Source: Vibrio toranzoniae (lineage in GTDB: Bacteria > Pseudomonadota > Gammaproteobacteria > Enterobacterales > Vibrionaceae). From it: a stretch of DNA of 64,000 nucleotides. The position numbers were made by a program, and so were the translations under genes. The notes beneath the pieces are model-generated. The model saw only the letters and a program-made list of their open reading frames with translations, did not search any database and was not told the DNA's origin. The stretch covers positions 62,001 to 126,000 of the forward strand of contig NZ_AP025515.1 in NCBI RefSeq assembly GCF_024347655.1. Reading direction: 5' to 3'. This document shows positions 62,931 through 64,000 of the stretch, in pieces (the stretch's first letter is position 1; each line of letters opens with the position of its first letter).

Positions 62931-63083
62931 ATGTTGCAGTGTCACTTCTTAAGCTCAATTTTATCGAAACACTTTGTTGTCTATGAGAGCGTTCGTACCA
63001 CTCATTTTGTCTTTCATTCCCAATTACGCGCCATAGTGCGATACCTACTTGAATACTACGCATCTCGATGGATAACGAAGTAA
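62931..63083 (+). CDS. Tiny protein 1 of the SOS-linked cluster
   Basis: A 50-residue frame from ATG 62931, with GGAGGG six bases before it, the best ribosome site of the area. The protein starts MLQCHFLSSILSKHFVVYES and ends YYASRWITK. It has moderate hydrophobicity, one Cys and many aromatic residues. The gene overlaps the next by 16 bases in another frame. No family is recognised. The strong ribosome site and position after the SOS box are the main support. Confidence 0.5.
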   Translation: MLQCHFLSSILSKHFVVYESVRTTHFVFHSQLRAIVRYLLEYYASRWITK

Positions 63084-63277
63084 TTGCGTTCCTCAATCCG
63101 TTAATCATTGCGCTTATTACAGGTGGAGTCTCAAGCCTTGGCGCGATTGCAGCTTTGAAAACGGACATCAACTGGATAAAACGAGTGCAACAGGACCAAG
63201 AGCAACGGATACGAAAACTGGAGATACCGAATGAAAGGACACAAGTGCAAAGGCCGCCGACCAAACGACCAACTTAA
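63068..63277 (+). CDS. Small membrane protein with coiled coil (holin-like shape)
   Basis: A 69-residue protein. It has one N-terminal membrane helix (VIAFLNPLIIALITGGVSSL, about residues 5-24), then a charged coiled coil INWIKRVQQDQEQRIRKLE and a proline-rich tail. This one-helix-plus-coil shape is common in phage lysis or membrane-accessory proteins and in small plasmid genes. It overlaps the gene before by 16 bases and the gene after by 47 bases. Such compression is typical of phage or satellite genomes. Family not recognised. Confidence 0.6.
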   Translation: MDNEVIAFLNPLIIALITGGVSSLGAIAALKTDINWIKRVQQDQEQRIRKLEIPNERTQVQRPPTKRPT

Positions 63278-63362
63278 GAAAGGATACACACTCAAAAATG
63301 GGCGAGTGGTGAGGGCGAACACTACACGAAAACACTACAAAAACGCCGATAAACCACACTAA
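63231..63362 (+). CDS. Tiny basic protein of the cluster
   Basis: A 43-residue, very basic protein (MKGHKCKGRRPNDQLKKGYT, then LKNGRVVRANTTRKHYKNAD). It overlaps the previous gene by 47 bases in another frame. Its composition fits a nucleic-acid-binding or virion-packaging peptide. No ribosome site of strength is seen, though translational coupling is possible. A terminator follows at once, closing the cluster. Confidence 0.5.
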   Translation: MKGHKCKGRRPNDQLKKGYTLKNGRVVRANTTRKHYKNADKPH

Positions 63363-63365
63363 TCA

Positions 63366-63400
63366 AAAGAGCCATTTTCTTATAAAAGTGGCTCTTTTTG
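63366..63400 (+). terminator. Terminator of the small-gene cluster
   Basis: AAAAGAGCCA and TGGCTCTTTTT form a stem with T tail, right after the last tiny gene. Confidence 0.85.
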
Positions 63401-63631
63401 TATCCCCTGTGTAAGAGACTGTACTATCAGCACCTAGTTTTACAGCTAATGATTTAAATCACTGTTATAAATGAGGTTAATGGTTATAATTCATTCCACT
63501 AATCAGGCTAGCCAGAAAATCGTCAATTTGAACACGGCGTTTTCCTGTTAGCTTGACTTGTTTTTATTTATCAGTGTATGTGAAGGTTCATATGCTGATC
63601 TACCATACTTTTATTATTTATCTGGATCAGA

Positions 63632-64000
63632 ATGGACGCGACAGAACTCGGTATTGTACTAGCGTTAGCTAGTTTGTTTTTAGGATTTATCTTTTGGGTT
63701 GTTCCGCGAGAGGTTGTAACCAATCGCTTCAAAAAGTTTAGTGTTCAATCTCATGTTGAAAAGCTACATCTTCGAACTGACTTTAGAATCGCAATTGTCG
63801 ATGATGAAATAGGCAATTATCCAATACAATACATCAAAGACTTAGGCTTTAACGTTCATGAGTATGAATCAGTTTCATTTACTGATGCGCAAAATTTGAT
63901 AAATCACGACTTGTTACTTCTCGATGTAAAAGGTGTCGTCAGGGAAGATCTAGATGAAGGTGGTGCTAAGTTAATAAAAATAATAAAAGAGGCTCGCCCT
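63632..64000 (+). CDS. Membrane-anchored receiver-domain protein, 5' part
   Basis: The frame opens at ATG 63632 and is still open at the window edge (123 codons seen). An N-terminal membrane helix (ELGIVLALASLFLGFIFWVV) is followed by a receiver-like domain: FRIAIVDDEIGNYPIQYI (acidic pocket), then HDLLLLDVKGVVREDLDEGG (Asp in the phospho-acceptor position). Receiver domains fixed to a membrane with no output domain in between are unusual. It follows the tiny-gene cluster, so it belongs to accessory DNA. Whether more domains follow is not visible. Confidence 0.75.
   Translation, partial: MDATELGIVLALASLFLGFIFWVVPREVVTNRFKKFSVQSHVEKLHLRTDFRIAIVDDEIGNYPIQYIKDLGFNVHEYESVSFTDAQNLINHDLLLLDVKGVVREDLDEGGAKLIKIIKEARP

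Noticed and set aside
1-64000. CRISPR arrays, tRNA, rRNA, transposase genes
   Set aside because: No regularly spaced direct repeats, cloverleaf-like segments, rRNA sequence or transposase signatures were seen anywhere in the window.

Overview
This window looks like part of a Vibrio genome. The evidence is the Vibrio-type TonB2 cluster (DUF3450-TtpC-ExbB2-ExbD2-TonB2-TPR), the VxrABCDE (WigKR) operon, a HlyU-family protein, and a second FabH next to TrxC. From memory, the neighbours nrdDG, modABC, pntAB, vxr and trxC/fabH2 lie on the small chromosome of vibrios, so chromosome 2 is likely. That is inference. Most of the window is ordinary, densely coded chromosome with clear rho-independent terminators.

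Layout: 0-1.6 kb holds the end of a nirC-type nitrite channel and cobA (siroheme). 1.6-6.6 kb holds a DUF4174 gene interrupted by an in-frame TGA, a NYN-domain protein, a CpxRA-like two-component pair, a small inverted-repeat element and a GltP-like symporter. 7-21.9 kb is an iron region of three units, each with a Fur-box-like site: a TonB-dependent siderophore receptor, the TonB2 energy-transducing operon, and a nine-gene operon. That operon encodes a PepSY membrane protein, DUF2271, DUF4198, a small exported protein, DUF6162, a metal ABC transporter and a second degenerate binding protein. Its layout resembles the Pseudomonas FpvGHJK-CDEF route for removing iron from a siderophore in the periplasm.

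22-33 kb holds accessory metabolism and transport: DUF2986, GNAT, YgbA, a MATE pump with a divergent AraC regulator, an MFS pump, trxC, fabH2, a glycosyltransferase, a two-gene YeeE/YedE transporter and a secreted nuclease-like protein. 33-38.6 kb holds anaerobic ribonucleotide reductase nrdD/nrdG, preceded by a perfect FNR site and two NrdR boxes, then a second divergent MATE/AraC module. 38.8-49.9 kb holds an aminotransferase, a retropepsin-like lipoprotein, the ABC-F protein YbiT, cobQ, modABC and a response-regulator diguanylate cyclase. 49.9-61.3 kb holds an outer-membrane barrel, a second diguanylate cyclase, ComFB-like and HlyU-like proteins, pntAB and vxrABCDE. The last vxr gene is a 50-residue UPF0181 protein whose ribosome-binding site lies in a hairpin.

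61.3-64 kb is different: gene-poor and scrambled. It holds a truncated diguanylate cyclase with an in-frame stop, a perfectly palindromic LexA-type SOS box, three overlapping tiny genes that look phage- or plasmid-like and end at a terminator, and the start of a membrane-anchored receiver-domain protein that runs off the window. This is the best place to look for something undescribed. The Fpv-like iron operon and the interrupted DUF4174 gene are the next most interesting.
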